From the NCBI GenBank assembly GCA_973895155.1, contig OZ316899.1, positions 3,100,001 to 3,164,000 of the forward strand: a stretch of DNA of 64,000 nucleotides, given 5' to 3'. The notes below the pieces were generated by a model. The model had not been told where the DNA came from. It saw nothing but the letters and a program-made list of their open reading frames with translations, and did no database searches. This DNA is from Marsupella aquatica. Its lineage: Eukaryota > Marchantiophyta. Position numbers and translations under genes: made by a program. Positions 29,926 through 41,528 of the stretch are shown here, piece after piece (positions within the stretch are counted from its first letter, which is position 1; each line of letters begins with the position of its first letter).

Positions 29926-30756
29926 CCTGCACATTTACATGGAGGCTCATAAGCTTTTGGAAGTCTGACTTGGTCTCCGCAATCTCCTTATCCAAACTTT
30001 GTAGCAACTCCTTAGCAAACCTAGAGTCAACATCAGCACATTTGCACACTTGGCACTGGGCAAGTACTTGTGGTTGGTTGTGTTGTCACGACCACGGAAC
30101 TTAGCAGCACCATCTACGAGCATTTTCAATTTCTCTGAGATTGTGCCACCAATAGCCTTGTCATTATTTGGAGATCTTAACAGACGAAGAGCTTCACCGT
30201 CACCATCAGGCAATATGGTAGCCATTGCAATAGGATGCTTCCTAGGACGAGCTTGTTTCCTCTTCTCTGTCAAGAGCCAAGGATCTTCATTATCTGGTAA
30301 CGTAATTGACATAACGATGTGATGCTTCCTAGAATGACCTTGTTTTCTCTTCTCTATCAAGAGCCAAGGAGCTTCATTATCAGGTAACGCTATCAACATT
30401 ATGATGGGATGCTTCCTTGGCCGACCTCATTTCCTCTTCTATGGGACAATGGGTGTGTGCCTGTCTTGGACACCGATCACAAACTCCAGTCTGGCCATGG
30501 TCGACACTCCTACAATTGGTGATCCAAAAACAACCTCAAGAGCTCGGATATGGCTGCTCCTTGGGCGCCTCCATTTCCTTCCTGAAGAGGTCTTCTCCCC
30601 TGATGAGAAAAAAAGGGGAAATGGGAGGGTGCACCGCGCTGCCACATTGCCTTCCCCTCCATCTTTGTTTGCGCCATGTTTACAAGGACTTTGATAACAA
30701 TGACTCTGGTATGGAATGACTGATTCACATACTTCATATACCCAACGCCCATTCAT
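29926..30756 (-). pseudogene. Gene split by the chromovirus: RPRKH repeats and coiled-coil tail
   Basis: On the minus strand the 5' part encodes near-identical repeats of about 29 residues (LPDNEAPWLLIEKRKQGHSR and LPDNEDPWLLTEKRKQARPR), each ending in an RPRKHP or SRKHH word that resembles an AT-hook. A helical region follows (ISEKLKMLVDGAAKFRGRD). In another frame come CQVCKC and the coiled-coil ADVDSRFAKELLQSLDKEIA, which runs into the segment at 8695-8807. The change of frame near 30060 is a frameshift or an intron. A related C-terminal segment occurs at about 7340-7418 on the other strand. A DNA-binding role is only suggested by the basic repeats. Confidence 0.45.
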
Positions 30757-32200
30757 ATATCACACCAAAATATGTACAAATGGGGATCGGGCAGAAAGCA
30801 ATTGCCGTATAACGGGTACATGTCTATTCACATGCATGTCACGTCCCGTCAACACTATCGAGTACATGTTGAGATGACCTGCAACGGTTGAGACGATCAT
30901 CAACATTGCCACTAACAATTCAAAAATCATTGGTATCCTACCATATTCAGCTCAACCCTCGTAATAACAACGACATGTCTATTCAGACGCACGCCAAGTC
31001 TGGCTAACACGAATGAGTTTATGGTGATTTGACCTCTAACAGTCATAGACATTTTGACCGTCATGATTAGTTTTTGGGACTGTACAAATGCTTTGTCATC
31101 CTCATGCCACTATACGTCATCCCATGTCGGCGAGGGTCTATGAGATTGGAGGCCAGTGACTCTAAGGTGAGAGGGCCTCCAAGTTCTAGCAATGTTTATC
31201 GACCTCTAATGGTCAAACCTTTTTCACCATGGTTAGTTTTGGGGACTATACAAGCGCTTCATCATTGTCACTCAACTATAGGCTTTGCATGCACTTTTGG
31301 GTATTCATCATTATATTTTGGCAAGGGTCTCTGACATCATTTGAAACAGAATACCGTTAATTCATCTTGAAGAGGGTCTTTGAGAGACATGGTGTATGTT
31401 GTAGCTAACATTTAAAACTATTAAGAGGGTCAACAAGTTGTGTCGTCTAGCCAAAGTACATCATCCCATGTCCAAGAGGGTCTTTGAGAGACATGGTGTA
31501 TGTTGACATAGATAACCTTTAAAATTGTTAAGAGGGTCGACAAGTTGTGTCGTCTGGCCAAAGTATGTCATCCCATGTCGGAGAGGGTCTCTGAGAGACA
31601 CGTTGTGTTATCTGGCCAAAGTACGTCATCTCATGTCGGCGAGGGTCTTTGAGATTGAAGTCTATCGTAAAGTTCTATTGTCACCTGGAGCAATCTGAGG
31701 CACACAAGCATATCTCAAAGAGGGCCTCCAAGATCTGGCCAACAATCATCTTAGAGACCCTCGTCAAGTTTAGCATGTCGGCAAGGTGGTTGACATTGGC
31801 AATCTGATGTACGCCAGCATATCTTTGAGAAGGCCGTCAAGATCTGGCCAACAATCATCTTAGAGACCCTTGCCAAGTTTGCATGTCAGCGAGGTAGTCA
31901 ACATTGGCAATCTGACGTACATTAAGCGATCTGACGTATGCCAACATATCTCGGAGAAGGCCGCCAAGATCTGGCCAAGATTCATCTTAGAGACCCAAGG
32001 CGAGTTCTGCATGTTGGCAAGGTAGTCAACATTGAAAAAACACCGTGCCAAACATGTTTGCCGTGCAAATGTCAAGTAATTTATTAATCACAAACTCGTA
32101 CAAAATTTGTCCATGTTACTAAATTTGAACCAAAACTACCATGTGAGGATAAATCCTTCTAAACTAATCTAAACCAACATGGCAGACAACATGGCAGCCA
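30757..32200. repeat. Field of degenerate GCGAGGGTCTCTGAGA-type words
   Basis: Between about 31120 and 32010 variants of GAGAGGGTCTTTGAGAGACA and of its complement (TCTTAGAGACCCTCGCCAAG) recur on both strands, often next to CATGTCGG, AAGTACGTCATC or CAAGATCTGGCC. Similar words occur at 33.15-33.30 kb, 45.8-46.3 kb and 47.1-48.5 kb. Unit length is not constant. No gene was supported. Confidence 0.6.
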
Positions 32201-32239
32201 ACCAACCGCTTCCTAAAATGGACCCTAAACCCTAAATGA

Positions 32240-33080
32240 TCAAATGTCATCAGTATGAAGCCCGTACCCACTATCAAGATTGTTGCTCTCCCAACTCACT
32301 ATATCGTCACACCACAACAATGTGTTTAGCATGTTCTCCACCCATAGCTTGACCCTTCCAAGCTCATCCTCATGAAAGAAACTGTCATATAGATCCCTCT
32401 CATATCTCTCCCTCCTCCAGATATAATATCCACCCAAGACTTCAATTATATAGGTGACATCATGGCAAGGGCATCAATAGGAGGAATTTGATGCAAGAGG
32501 ACTCGGAACGTGGACGCGGTTGAGTGTTGAGTCCAATGTCAATCTTCAAATATGTTTTCAACGATGTCTAGCAACACTTTTACGGCTGCCCATCCCTTTG
32601 AGTGAGTCATTAGGAATCTCCATTTCCTACTAACTCTTGACAATACATGCATGTTGTTGATTGTGTTGAATGTAGCATCATCATCTCTGCCATGAGCATT
32701 TGCACATTCAAATCTATTTTGAAGTAGAGGCCAAATGTGTCCCTCCGTCAGATCATCCGGGAGACCGGGGATGAGACTCTGCTTTCAGGCTTCCTGACTG
32801 CGCAATGGATAACGCATAGGCTCCCAACCAAAACTCCATATTGATAACTTATCAGAAAGAGCTATCAATTCTAGCTCAGTAATGGTTGTCCTAAACTTCT
32901 CAAGCCATACAATGCACTTCTCATGATAACACCTCTACGCATTGGATCCTTCCATGTTGAACAAGAGAATAGAGTCAAGTGGAGACCTCCATGATAATGC
33001 AACCAAAGAGTGAATAGTGGTATGGATGATTGACCTTGCACATTTTGCCCAAAACGTATGGTTTATTGCTAGGAGCAGAT
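32240..33080 (-). pseudogene. F-box gene remnant 1
   Basis: Reading the minus strand from about 32780 gives SLIPGLPDDLTEGHIWPLL and then LSRVSRKWRFLMTHSKGWAA, the two halves of an F-box, which recruits targets to SCF ubiquitin ligases through Skp1. A short tail ends with PPIDALAMMSPI. Upstream (about 33060-32800) another stretch reads FWAKCARSIIHTTIHSLVALSWRSPLDS. It is in a different frame and may be the end of a further copy. No long frame remains. Confidence 0.55.
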
Positions 33081-33729
33081 GAACTAAAAAACATTGTCTA
33101 AATATTATGGGATGAGGTGTTTGATATATTACAGGGTCTCCTATATGTTATCCATCTCAGAGAGGGTCTCTGAGATTTTGCGGATTGTGCCCGCCTACAC
33201 AATAGACTTATCTCAGAGACTCTTGCCAACTACACAAGGACAAAAGTGATGGTAAACAACCTCTCCAAGACATATCTTAGAGACTCTCGCCAACATGAGA
33301 AGGATAATTGTGTACTGCTACATATGTCAAAGAGATCACCAACATAACAAGAACACTGCATTGAGATTCCGCTCAAATAACATCAAAACTTTCACTATTC
33401 AAAATCTATCATACAAAATTGTTCTAATTGTTCTATTACGCTCAAATTATAACTAGATGATACTACATCAATCTCTTGCAGGCTGGTATCTAACATGGCA
33501 TTCAATGTGGGCAAACAACTTTCACATTGGTGCTTAGTCGATGCCGCTAAAAATTGTCACGATTAACAAGAAGACCAGTCTTTCTTGAACTTGTTCAATG
33601 TACCAGCTATCAACACGAGTCCTTTTCCAAGACTCTACTCATGCTTGCTCAACACCATATATCGAGAGGTAGCAGTCCACTTCCTCTAAAGCACATAACA
33701 ACCAGGAATTGATCCTTCCATTTAAGATA
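33081..33729. other. No intact gene; minus-strand fragments and degenerate repeats
   Basis: It contains more GAGGGTCTCTGAGA words (33150-33300). On the minus strand a broken stretch (VQERLVFLL, LLCALEEVDCYLS) may be the C-terminal remainder of the F-box copy at 33730-34056. Confidence 0.4.
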
Positions 33730-34056
33730 CTATCCAGACAACCAACTCCAAACATCGATTGGTGGGAACGCTCTCATTGAATTTTGAAAGAACAAAGGGG
33801 TCATTGTAACCCATCTTACACAACAAAATGCTATAGCTATAGTCATTGCAGCCCATAGTATGGAGTTTGTTATCAAATGTCTCCATTTCCTGTTAATATG
33901 AGAAACTGATTGCACCGTCAGGAAGAGAGTCTTCACTAGATGATGACAATCCCAAACTAAATCCAAAACCACGACACCTTCAAGCATTGACCAAATCCGG
34001 GGCCAGATGTGCAACTCCACAAGATCATCAGGCAATCCTGGAATCAAGTTACTCAC
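33730..34056 (-). pseudogene. F-box gene remnant 2
   Basis: A 108-codon open frame starts MSNLIPGLPDDLVELHIWPRI and continues with SVSHINRKWRHLITNSILWAA and AFPPIDVWSW. It is parallel to remnant 1 block by block, so the two are tandem duplicates. The frame begins 14 bp from the 5' end of the LTR-like unit at 34070, which has probably cut off its promoter or first exon. A short, decayed F-box gene is the best call. Confidence 0.6.
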
Positions 34057-34249
34057 TGGAGGGTGACATTGTAATATAGCTGTTATTCAGGATTACTATG
34101 AAAACTTTAAAATAGGATAAGTAGTGATTCAACTCAGGTTATCTATATTAATTAGGAGCATTAGAGTAGCTAAGCCATCCTCAAGTACATCCTTGTAGTC
34201 TACTAAAACTAGTTACTTTTAAAGCCATGTCAAATTGGGAGTCACAATA

Positions 34250-34510
34250 GACGCTTATGCACTAATGCGCTCAGACGCTTATGCGCTAATGCGCTCAAAC
34301 GCTTATACACAGCCCACCCTACCGGTAACTGAAAGTAGCCGTTGACAACGAGGAGGGAGGGAGAGAGCGACTTACTAGACCACCTGCTCACGACGAACAC
34401 TTCCACTTCCCTGTTTTGATACCAAACGCCTCGACGACCATATGCTCATACGCAGAGACGCTTATGCGTTGTGGCGCTTATATGCTTATGCGCGATCACG
34501 CCAATACGCC
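34250..34510. repeat. Array of GACGCTTATGCGC-type words upstream of ORF B
   Basis: AGACGCTTATGC, GCTAATGCGCTCA and related words recur between 34250 and 34320 and again at 34450-34510. A second small cluster lies downstream of ORF B at about 41842-41890. The core GACGCTT...GCGC resembles, but is not the same as, the GACGCT...AGCGTCC palindromes of the younger elements. Confidence 0.65.
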
Positions 34511-34581
34511 TCAACATTTTGCGACTTAGATTTATGTGGCGATAGTGAATCAAACTTCAAGAACCGTAGCTACAACTTGTC

Positions 34582-35641
34582 ATGGCGGGCGTGGATGAGA
34601 TGAGTTGCAACTTCCCCGTTCCTAGAGCTGTACCTGCAAAGTACCATGCACTCGAGAGAGATTCGATGTTATTGACTGATGCTCTAGAAGTTATGCACCT
34701 GGGAAAACTTCTATCTATTCGGTGGGCTTTTGTATGCCCAACCTATTTGCGCAAGTTTGCCGATGGATCACAGATACTAGAAGAACTTCAGGATACTGTA
34801 AGGGCGGATCCCGAGAAGTGGGACTTAGAGTTTGTTGCCGACGCTTTTAGTTGTCCCTCAAAGGCTGTGGTTTACAATCTAGAAAGAGTACTTTGTCTGA
34901 TCCAATGTTTGTTGGAACGAGAAATTCAAAATCTGGATGGAAGCTTAATCAATGTATTGATTATACCTTCAAGATTATCCTTGAGTTTCTGGTACCGATT
35001 TTTCATCCACTCGACCATATGGTACCTGTATCTTTGGCAAACACGTTTGTTACTTCATGGAAAGGACTTGCTGAAATTAATTGGGGATTGTTACTGAGAC
35101 ACACCATCCTCAGTCAAATCAATGTTGTACAGAATGGAAGGCCTACATACCTCCCAGTTTACCTCAGTCAGCTCTACTGGTATGGGGATTGTTACTCCCA
35201 CAGGAGAAGGTTGAAAGGATTGCACTATTGGAGGAATTAGATGTGGAACACTTAGAGACTAATTCAAGACCCGATGATCTGAGAATGGAGGAAACATCAG
35301 AAGCTGGTCACCAAGAAATTATGTCACCTGCCCTGGAACTTATGGATGAGGATATTAATCCTAATATTGAGATTACACCTTACCATACCAATAGTAGTCC
35401 GACCAACCACACTCCTCTTCCTGTTATTCCTACCAGTGAACATAATCATCTAGAGAAATTGATTGATGATGGGAAGACTGTTTTTAACCAGGATATAATA
35501 GACAATTTGTCTAGAATGCTGACTTGTGATCCAGAAGAAATCTTCACTATTGTAGATAGATTAAGGACTGCTTCTGTTACTCAACCATCACCAACTTATA
35601 ATTGTATCACTCCATATAGCCCCACTTCCATTTATTCCTAT
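34582..35641 (+). pseudogene. ORF B, copy 2, N-terminal part
   Basis: ATG 34582 opens a helical N-terminal region (ALEVMHLGKLLSIRWAF). A frame change near 34850 leads to SGWKLNQC, LEFLVPIFHP, INWGLLLRH and PTYLPVYLSQLYWYGDCY, each matching the other two copies. A second frame change near 35190 leads into the linker with MLTCDPEEIFTIVDRL. The frame is cut at 35641 by the nested unit. Because that insertion plus its duplication is 4608 bp, a multiple of three, the same frame resumes at 40250, although two stops follow before the conserved part. Confidence 0.65.
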
Positions 35642-35881
35642 TGTGATGCCTTGCCAGGATCACAAAGTAATAATTAAAAGCCTAAAATAATGGCTAAATA
35701 AGGATAGATAGAGAATATAAGGTAACAATAAAGACCGATGCCGATTACTACATGTTAGATGATAAGGGAAAGGATCCAACGGTTGAGATCCGGCGGGATT
35801 TGAGTTATGACCTAATCCATGCTTGATCACAAAGACCACTAAGTGGCGGCTTCGGAATGAGGAGACCAATACTCTGCCATT

Positions 35882-38800
35882 TTGCATTCTCGTGTACACG
35901 GTCTCGACATTGAGGAGCGACTGTCAGTCGAGTGCATGTGGTGGATTGGGAGATTGCGCAAGTTCTTGGCATTCGGTGGAATGAACATGGTGAATCAGGC
36001 AGGGAAGTTTTGGGGCTATTTGCTTGAAGAAGCAAGGCAGCTGATACCTACGTATGAAGATGTTGAGCCGAACCGCGCAGCTAGAGAACGAGCAAAGCTT
36101 GCGCAATTGTGGGGAATTCACAAAATGGCATTTGTAGATACGGAGGAGGTGTTGGAAAAGTTCTCGTGGACACCCACCAGTGCGGAGCTTGACAAATTGC
36201 TGATTCGGAAGAATAAGGTTGTGGGGATTAGGGAGGCAATCAAGAACGCATGGCAGCCACTTTGGGAATTGAAGGGTCACACTGCAAAGTGGACTAAGGA
36301 AGCTATTCTTGGGGAGTATTCAGGTATTGAAGAGATGAAGTGCAAGGGAAGTTCGGCATCTGCAACTCCAGCAAAGCGAACTAGGTCAAAGAGACCAATC
36401 AAGACGGAAGCTGGGCCAGTTAGAGATTGGGCTGTAGATGATAAATCCATGACAGGGTGGGCAGACAGGTTACCTACCGATTTACAATTACAGTTCGCAA
36501 GGGATGAGGATGAGGTCTTCAGTGCCATTCAGGATAACAAATATGCAAGATATATGAATGACATTGGGTTGGAGGGCTTTGTTAGGGTTGTCTTGGAGGA
36601 TGGTAGACATACCAGATGAGGATCTGTTGGACTTTGTGGGATGTTGGGAGGCTTCTTCCAACACGACGCTGCTGTATGGAAAGGTGTTCAAACTAACACC
36701 TGCGCTTATCAAAACCGTCTTCGATTTACCAACAGGAAGGAAGACTAAGGTGCAGCAGAGGAAGACATTGTCGGATGACCAGTTCAGGTCATTTCCAAGG
36801 CCTTCCACTAAGAATGGGTTTTTTAGGAATCAATGTACCAACCCGCATATAGGGCAGCTGATTGATTTCCTAAGAGTCACGTTGCATTGTAACTTGCCTA
36901 GAGCAGAAATTGGCAAAGCCCAGGTATTTTTGGTGGAGAATATCGATTCAAGCCAAGACTACAACGGCTATCTCTTAATGCAGTTGAAGAAGCATTAAAT
37001 AAAGAGAAGCAAAGCATTGGGGAAGGAGCGGTATCCAGACTAGGGTACCATCTGCAATTACTTTGCCAATATGCAAGAAGCCAGTCTTTTGCACCGGTGT
37101 TGCCTATACAGGAGTGGATGCCGATCACTACACCACTTGAGGAGGTGGAGAAGGATGAGGAGCCTCTAAGCAAACGGCGCCATGGGAAGAGGTCGGCAAC
37201 ACAGTCAACACGAGAATGGGAGCATTCCCCTATCAAGGAGCCAAAGGTAGTAACATATGATGTGGTGAGAAATCCGTTGTGTCGGCCTACTTGTAATAAT
37301 CCATATGCAGGCATCCAATTGGTCGAGAGGAAGATGATTGCCGAAGAGAGAAAGAAATATGACGAGCGAATGGATTCAGAGATAGATGAGGAGGTAAGTC
37401 AAAGCCAGGAGAGGCCGGTATTTAGAGCTTCTAACAGAGCCCAAGTGGAGGGACCTGTGGAGGAAATCAACCAGCAGCAGCCCAACAATATTTGGAGGAA
37501 GAGATCGGGGGCTTTGGAGAGGATGGTGGCATGCTAGGTAGTCATGTTAATGTGGATGACTACGACGACGATTATGTTGATCATGGGGAGAGGCCGGTGC
37601 CATGAGTTAGAACGTTGGGAAGGTTTTGTAGAAGACTTCTTGCAGTCTTCTATGGCAAGCCAGAGGACCAGAAAACACCAGAATCTCCTCCACCAGATGT
37701 GACGCCATTAGAATTTGACAAGATGAAGGAAGCTGAAGCCGGGCTACAAGAGAGGATTAAGGAGTGGGGGGCCCAGAATGCAAAACACGAATGCCAGCTA
37801 CTAGGAGGAGAGTGGCCGGAAGAAATAAGACGGCTTAGTGAGAAGCAGGCCGAACCTCTCACTGACTTTGATCAGCTTCGGGAGGAGGCTTGGGAGAGAC
37901 TACCTTGATGGCAGATGCCAGTATCACCTGGGAGGTCAAACTACGCAATAAATTGGGCTAAGGAGTATGGAGACATGTGTGGACTCTTAGCCTTAGAAAT
38001 CTTCGGCAACGAGTTGGAATCTAGGCCATTTCTTAGAAAAGAAGTGGCTGATACAAGACTGGAGGAGGCAATGACATTGGAGCAATTTAAGAAGGAGGAA
38101 GTGATCACTCAGCTTTGCGGCATGGAAGCAAAGGTGGCCAAATCAAGGGTGGATCAACAAGCACAGCAGGATCTCTTGGCTAAGCAGCAGGAATTAGAGG
38201 TGGCAAACAACCAATTGGAAAACTATGTACCAATTGGATAACCAGCAGATTAAAGAGAAATTGACAAGGTGCAGCTAGAGTTAGCCGATGCAAAGGAGGA
38301 GGTACAGGGTCTTAATCGGCAAGTCGATAGGCTTAGGAAGGCAACTAAAGACCAGACCACTCAGAGCAAGAAGGCCTTGGCCGCAGCCCAAGGGAAGCAT
38401 GACAAGCTACTTGATCGGCTGGAGGCCATGCGGGAGAAACATGAGGAGGCCATGAGTACTGCGGCCAATGATCACCAAGCCGAGCCCAGCAAATACGCAA
38501 AGAGCTTCAGGGGGATATAGAGAAGACAAAGAAGGCATGGAAAGAGGAGGTCACCAAGCTGGAAACCATCAACGACTCCTTGAAGGCAGCCGGAGATAAG
38601 CAAGAGTTGGAGATTGTGTAGATCTTAAATGAGGAGCTAAAGACGGCCAAGGCTGAGATACTACGGCTTAACGATGAAGTTGAAGACGTATCTCAGGAGT
38701 TGGAGGAGGCCAAGGATAAGATGATCGGGTTGCAGAGGCGTGCCGACAATCAAACGGAGAAATTGAAGAAGTATGCCGAAGCGGGATATGGGTCACCAAC

Positions 38801-39113
38801 TGAAAGGCTTCCCGTCAGCAGTATGGTAGGCGGAAATACAATGAAGCCAAAGCCGAAGCCGAGCTCATTGTTGTCAAGCGTGACTGGGGGCAAAGCCATG
38901 CAGTTGGTGGCAGATTTGGCAAAGACGTTCATGGGGTCGGGCGATAATAAAGTTAAGCCCCTTAAAGCCACTCCGGAGGAAGTCGAGAGCATGGCCGCTC
39001 ACATTTGCGGTACTGTGGCCCTGAAGGCAGCTGTGGTAGAGGTAAGTACTGCCGATCAACTTGGAGCTGCGGTGACAGGTTCAGACAATGGTACTGCTTC
39101 TATGGACGCCTAG
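35882..39113 (+). pseudogene. ORF A, copy 2
   Basis: Parts in order: an N-terminal helical region (35882-36300; LAQLWGIHKMAF, FSWTPTSAELDKLL); the core (36540-36998) with DLLDFVGCWE, LYGKVFKLTP, VFDLPTGRKTKV, STKNGFFRNQCTNPHIG and CNLPRAEIGKAQVFL; AVSRLGYHLQLLCQYARSQ (about 37030-37090) with a charged linker; PESPPPDVTP and YGDMCGLLALEIFGNELE (37915-38030); and a coiled coil (38040-38760) with a low-complexity tail to 39113. Frame changes near 36600, 36990, 37540 and 38240 and stops near 37906 and 38518 inactivate it. Core identity with copy 1 is high although non-coding parts have diverged. The function is unknown. Confidence 0.65.
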
Positions 39114-39590
39114 AACGTGAAGCCATGGATTATTGAGACCGAGCGCATTGGGGAGCAAGCTTGGATTGAGGAAGTTAAGGCAAAGCTCTCCAGGCCGTTG
39201 CCAATGTGGATGAAGCCGAGCCCAAACCCAAAGCCGTAGTTAATGTGGCCAAGGGGAGTCAACCGAAGCCGAGTATAGGGGAAGGTGCAGAGTTGGACGG
39301 CTCAGGATTACCACCGGTCATCTGACAATTAAGGCGGGCCAGTCGTCAGTTGGAAGGAGGACGTGGCGGAAGGAGAAGGGCTTGGGCCAGGAGGGCGCGA
39401 CCGTTGTAGGATGTGGACAGGGCAAGTAGCGCTCTGACGGCTTGAATAGTTTGATTAGTGTTAGAGGTCCGGATCCATCGGGTTTCTGCTTAGGCAGATT
39501 AGTTTTGTTTTAGTTAAATAAAAAGGATTATCACGGTGGCAAGTCGGGATTGCAGGGGTAGGATTTCCGCGCTTCTTTCAGTCACGCTGC
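39114..39590 (+). other. U3 segment between ORF A and promoter, copy 2
   Basis: Non-coding remainder of the tail with stops in all frames. No gene is supported. It corresponds to 13360-13610 in copy 1. Confidence 0.45.
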
Positions 39591-39616
39591 AAGGATAAAA
39601 ACCCGGGCAGTGTGGC
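39591..39616 (+). promoter_or_regulatory. Conserved core promoter of the ORF A unit, copy 2
   Basis: AAGGATAAAAACC and GGGCAGTGTGG, the counterpart of 13611-13636. It precedes GAGTTGGCCTCATTGCCTAG (39754) and the diverged palindrome region near 40010. Confidence 0.55.
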
Positions 39617-40244
39617 TGGGGGGTCATTTTCTTAGTCAAGGCTCTAGTGTAAAATCTGTATTGTTGTGAGCACAGGAAGCTCCCGGCTAAATCTAGACCG
39701 CGGGGTATTAGTAAACCACCAGTTCCCTTGGATTTATGAGCAATTGTTTGAATTGAGTTGGCCTCATTGCCTAGTTCGCAGATTCTTGCCATCCAAGAAG
39801 TTGAGTGTTATGATATCTGTTGCTTGATCGATTTAAGTTAGATAGGGTGAACTGTTGAGCAAAGTACAATCGCATTGTCTTGATTGGAGACTGCCCAATC
39901 AAACTCTGAGAGAAAAGTGAGGATTAAGAGTGTTTAGTCGGTGAAGTGTGGGTTGAGTCAGTCTGAAAAAGACCTTCAGCCGGCTTAAGAAATTAAGCCA
40001 TAGAGGTACATACTGGGGACGAAATACAAATATACCTGAAGAAGTTAAAGAGGAATTAGGTGTCTCAGTTGTGCACAATTCACAAGCCCAGTGAAAGAAT
40101 CGGTCCGGCAAGTGTGGATCGAAGGAGATGATCGCGTTTCCAAGCCGAATAGCTGCCATACGGCAAGAGGATGGACATAAACGAGTGGTTTATGATCGGT
40201 TGCGGGTAGTTCTTGGGGTTAGAGGTCTTGGAAAACGCACCACA
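39617..40244 (+). other. R-U5-like region of the ORF A unit, copy 2
   Basis: Non-coding. It includes GGGGACGAAATACAAATATACC near 40010 where copy 1 has GGCGGCGGAATCCAAACATACC. It ends AAAACGCACCACA at the CCTAT duplication. Confidence 0.6.
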
Positions 40245-40249
40245 CCTAT

Positions 40250-41528
40250 CCAACCTAATTATCCATCCATTGAAGGATAGCCAAAACCCCTAGGACTACA
40301 GATCACCTATCTCTAACAATCGACATCCAGAATCCCGACACTATTATAGGATCCCCAATGGATGAGAGATTACCACTGCTGGGAATAGATCTTCAACAAA
40401 TTGTGGACACTTCACCCCGACATTCAGCTGAGTATTACTTTAATCTTGTAGGTGAGATATGCAAGATGTTGGAGTGTGATCCTGATCATTTGATCGAGGT
40501 ATTAGATGAGGTAATGTATAGATTATCACGTATTTCAAGCCACGACCAGCACTTGGAATACTGTGAAGATCTTGTCCACAGATTCACTCAGACGTTCGGC
40601 TGCAATACCAAGCAAGTTTATTATGCAGTTTGCTATCATACCTCAGCATCAGGTTCTCCCATTTATTATTCTAGCCCTCCTTCTAGCCATTCACCTACCT
40701 CTCCTTATAGTCCTTCAAATCAACCAAACCAACTTTTTCCTAGTTTTCCAGAACCTGAGATCACTCCTGCAGGTGAACATCTTGCCATTTCTTTCCCTGA
40801 CACTCTTCCACCCAGTCAAGACAAATCATGCCAAGTCAGTTTTATCCCTACCCTGCATATTGATCCAAAAACCCCTCAGGAAAATATTAAACAGTTTGTT
40901 GAGTTTGTTAGTCTCAGACCTTAGATCTCCTCCTATTTTAGAGTTCTGGAAATATTACCATAAGAAGAGAGTTGAATGCCTTTATATCTTGAAACTTCAT
41001 TTGTTAGAGGTCACTTGCTTGGAGATAGCAAAAATGGATGAGATCTGGACAGAAGCTGAGTATTTTTGCCCTGTTCTCGCTATCATGATCCTTGTTGGAC
41101 ACATTGTATTGGAGAATGGAGATCTAGCTCTAGCTTATTTCGGGAATCTACCTGCTTATGTCTTGGAGTTCATCATTGTCTTCTTAAGCCAAACCAAGAG
41201 GATATTCCAGATGAATCACAAAGCTTCTCCAGTACAACCTGTTGTCCTCCAACGATTCATTACTCCAGTCACTGAGAAGCAGAGGATCTGGGATAATATT
41301 ACTTCTCAACGATTAACAGAGTATACTTTGAAGTGGCGTGAACTCTTACCTAGAGTCACTTTACTTCTACCACTTGTCAGAGACTCTGAGATATTCATGG
41401 CCAAGTTTCCTCAAAACTACCATGCTACTTGTTGCACTTACAACTTCATTGGTATTTACATGCAAGCTAGCAAGGTAAATACCATGCTACATAGGAGGCT
41501 ACTTCCTGTTCTGGATCTTGAACGATAG
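40250..41528 (+). pseudogene. ORF B, copy 2, C-terminal part
   Basis: After the nested unit the frame reads ICKMLECDPDHLIEVLDEV, comparable to MLTCDPEEIFTIVDRL before it. A Ser/Pro/Tyr-rich linker follows. A frame change near 40900 leads to a long open stretch (LEFWKYYHKKRVECLYIL, FCPVLAIMILVGHIVLENG, LAYFGNLPAYVLEFIIVFL) ending at 41528. The hydrophobic runs could be membrane segments but lie in a decayed frame. The PFP..P.IPWP signature of the other copies is not recognisable, so this C-terminus has diverged or been replaced. Confidence 0.5.

Larger units (their letters stand above)
35642..40244 (+). mobile_element. Giant LTR-like unit carrying ORF A (copy 2), 4603 bp
   Basis: It starts TGTGATGCC, ends GCACCACA and is flanked by CCTAT at 35637-35641 and 40245-40249. 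It has the same length, order and ends as the unit at 9658. It contains ORF A, the conserved promoter block (39591) and about 620 bp of R-U5-like sequence. It has no internal direct repeat, primer site or pol. Target: ORF B of the surrounding unit. Confidence 0.8.
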
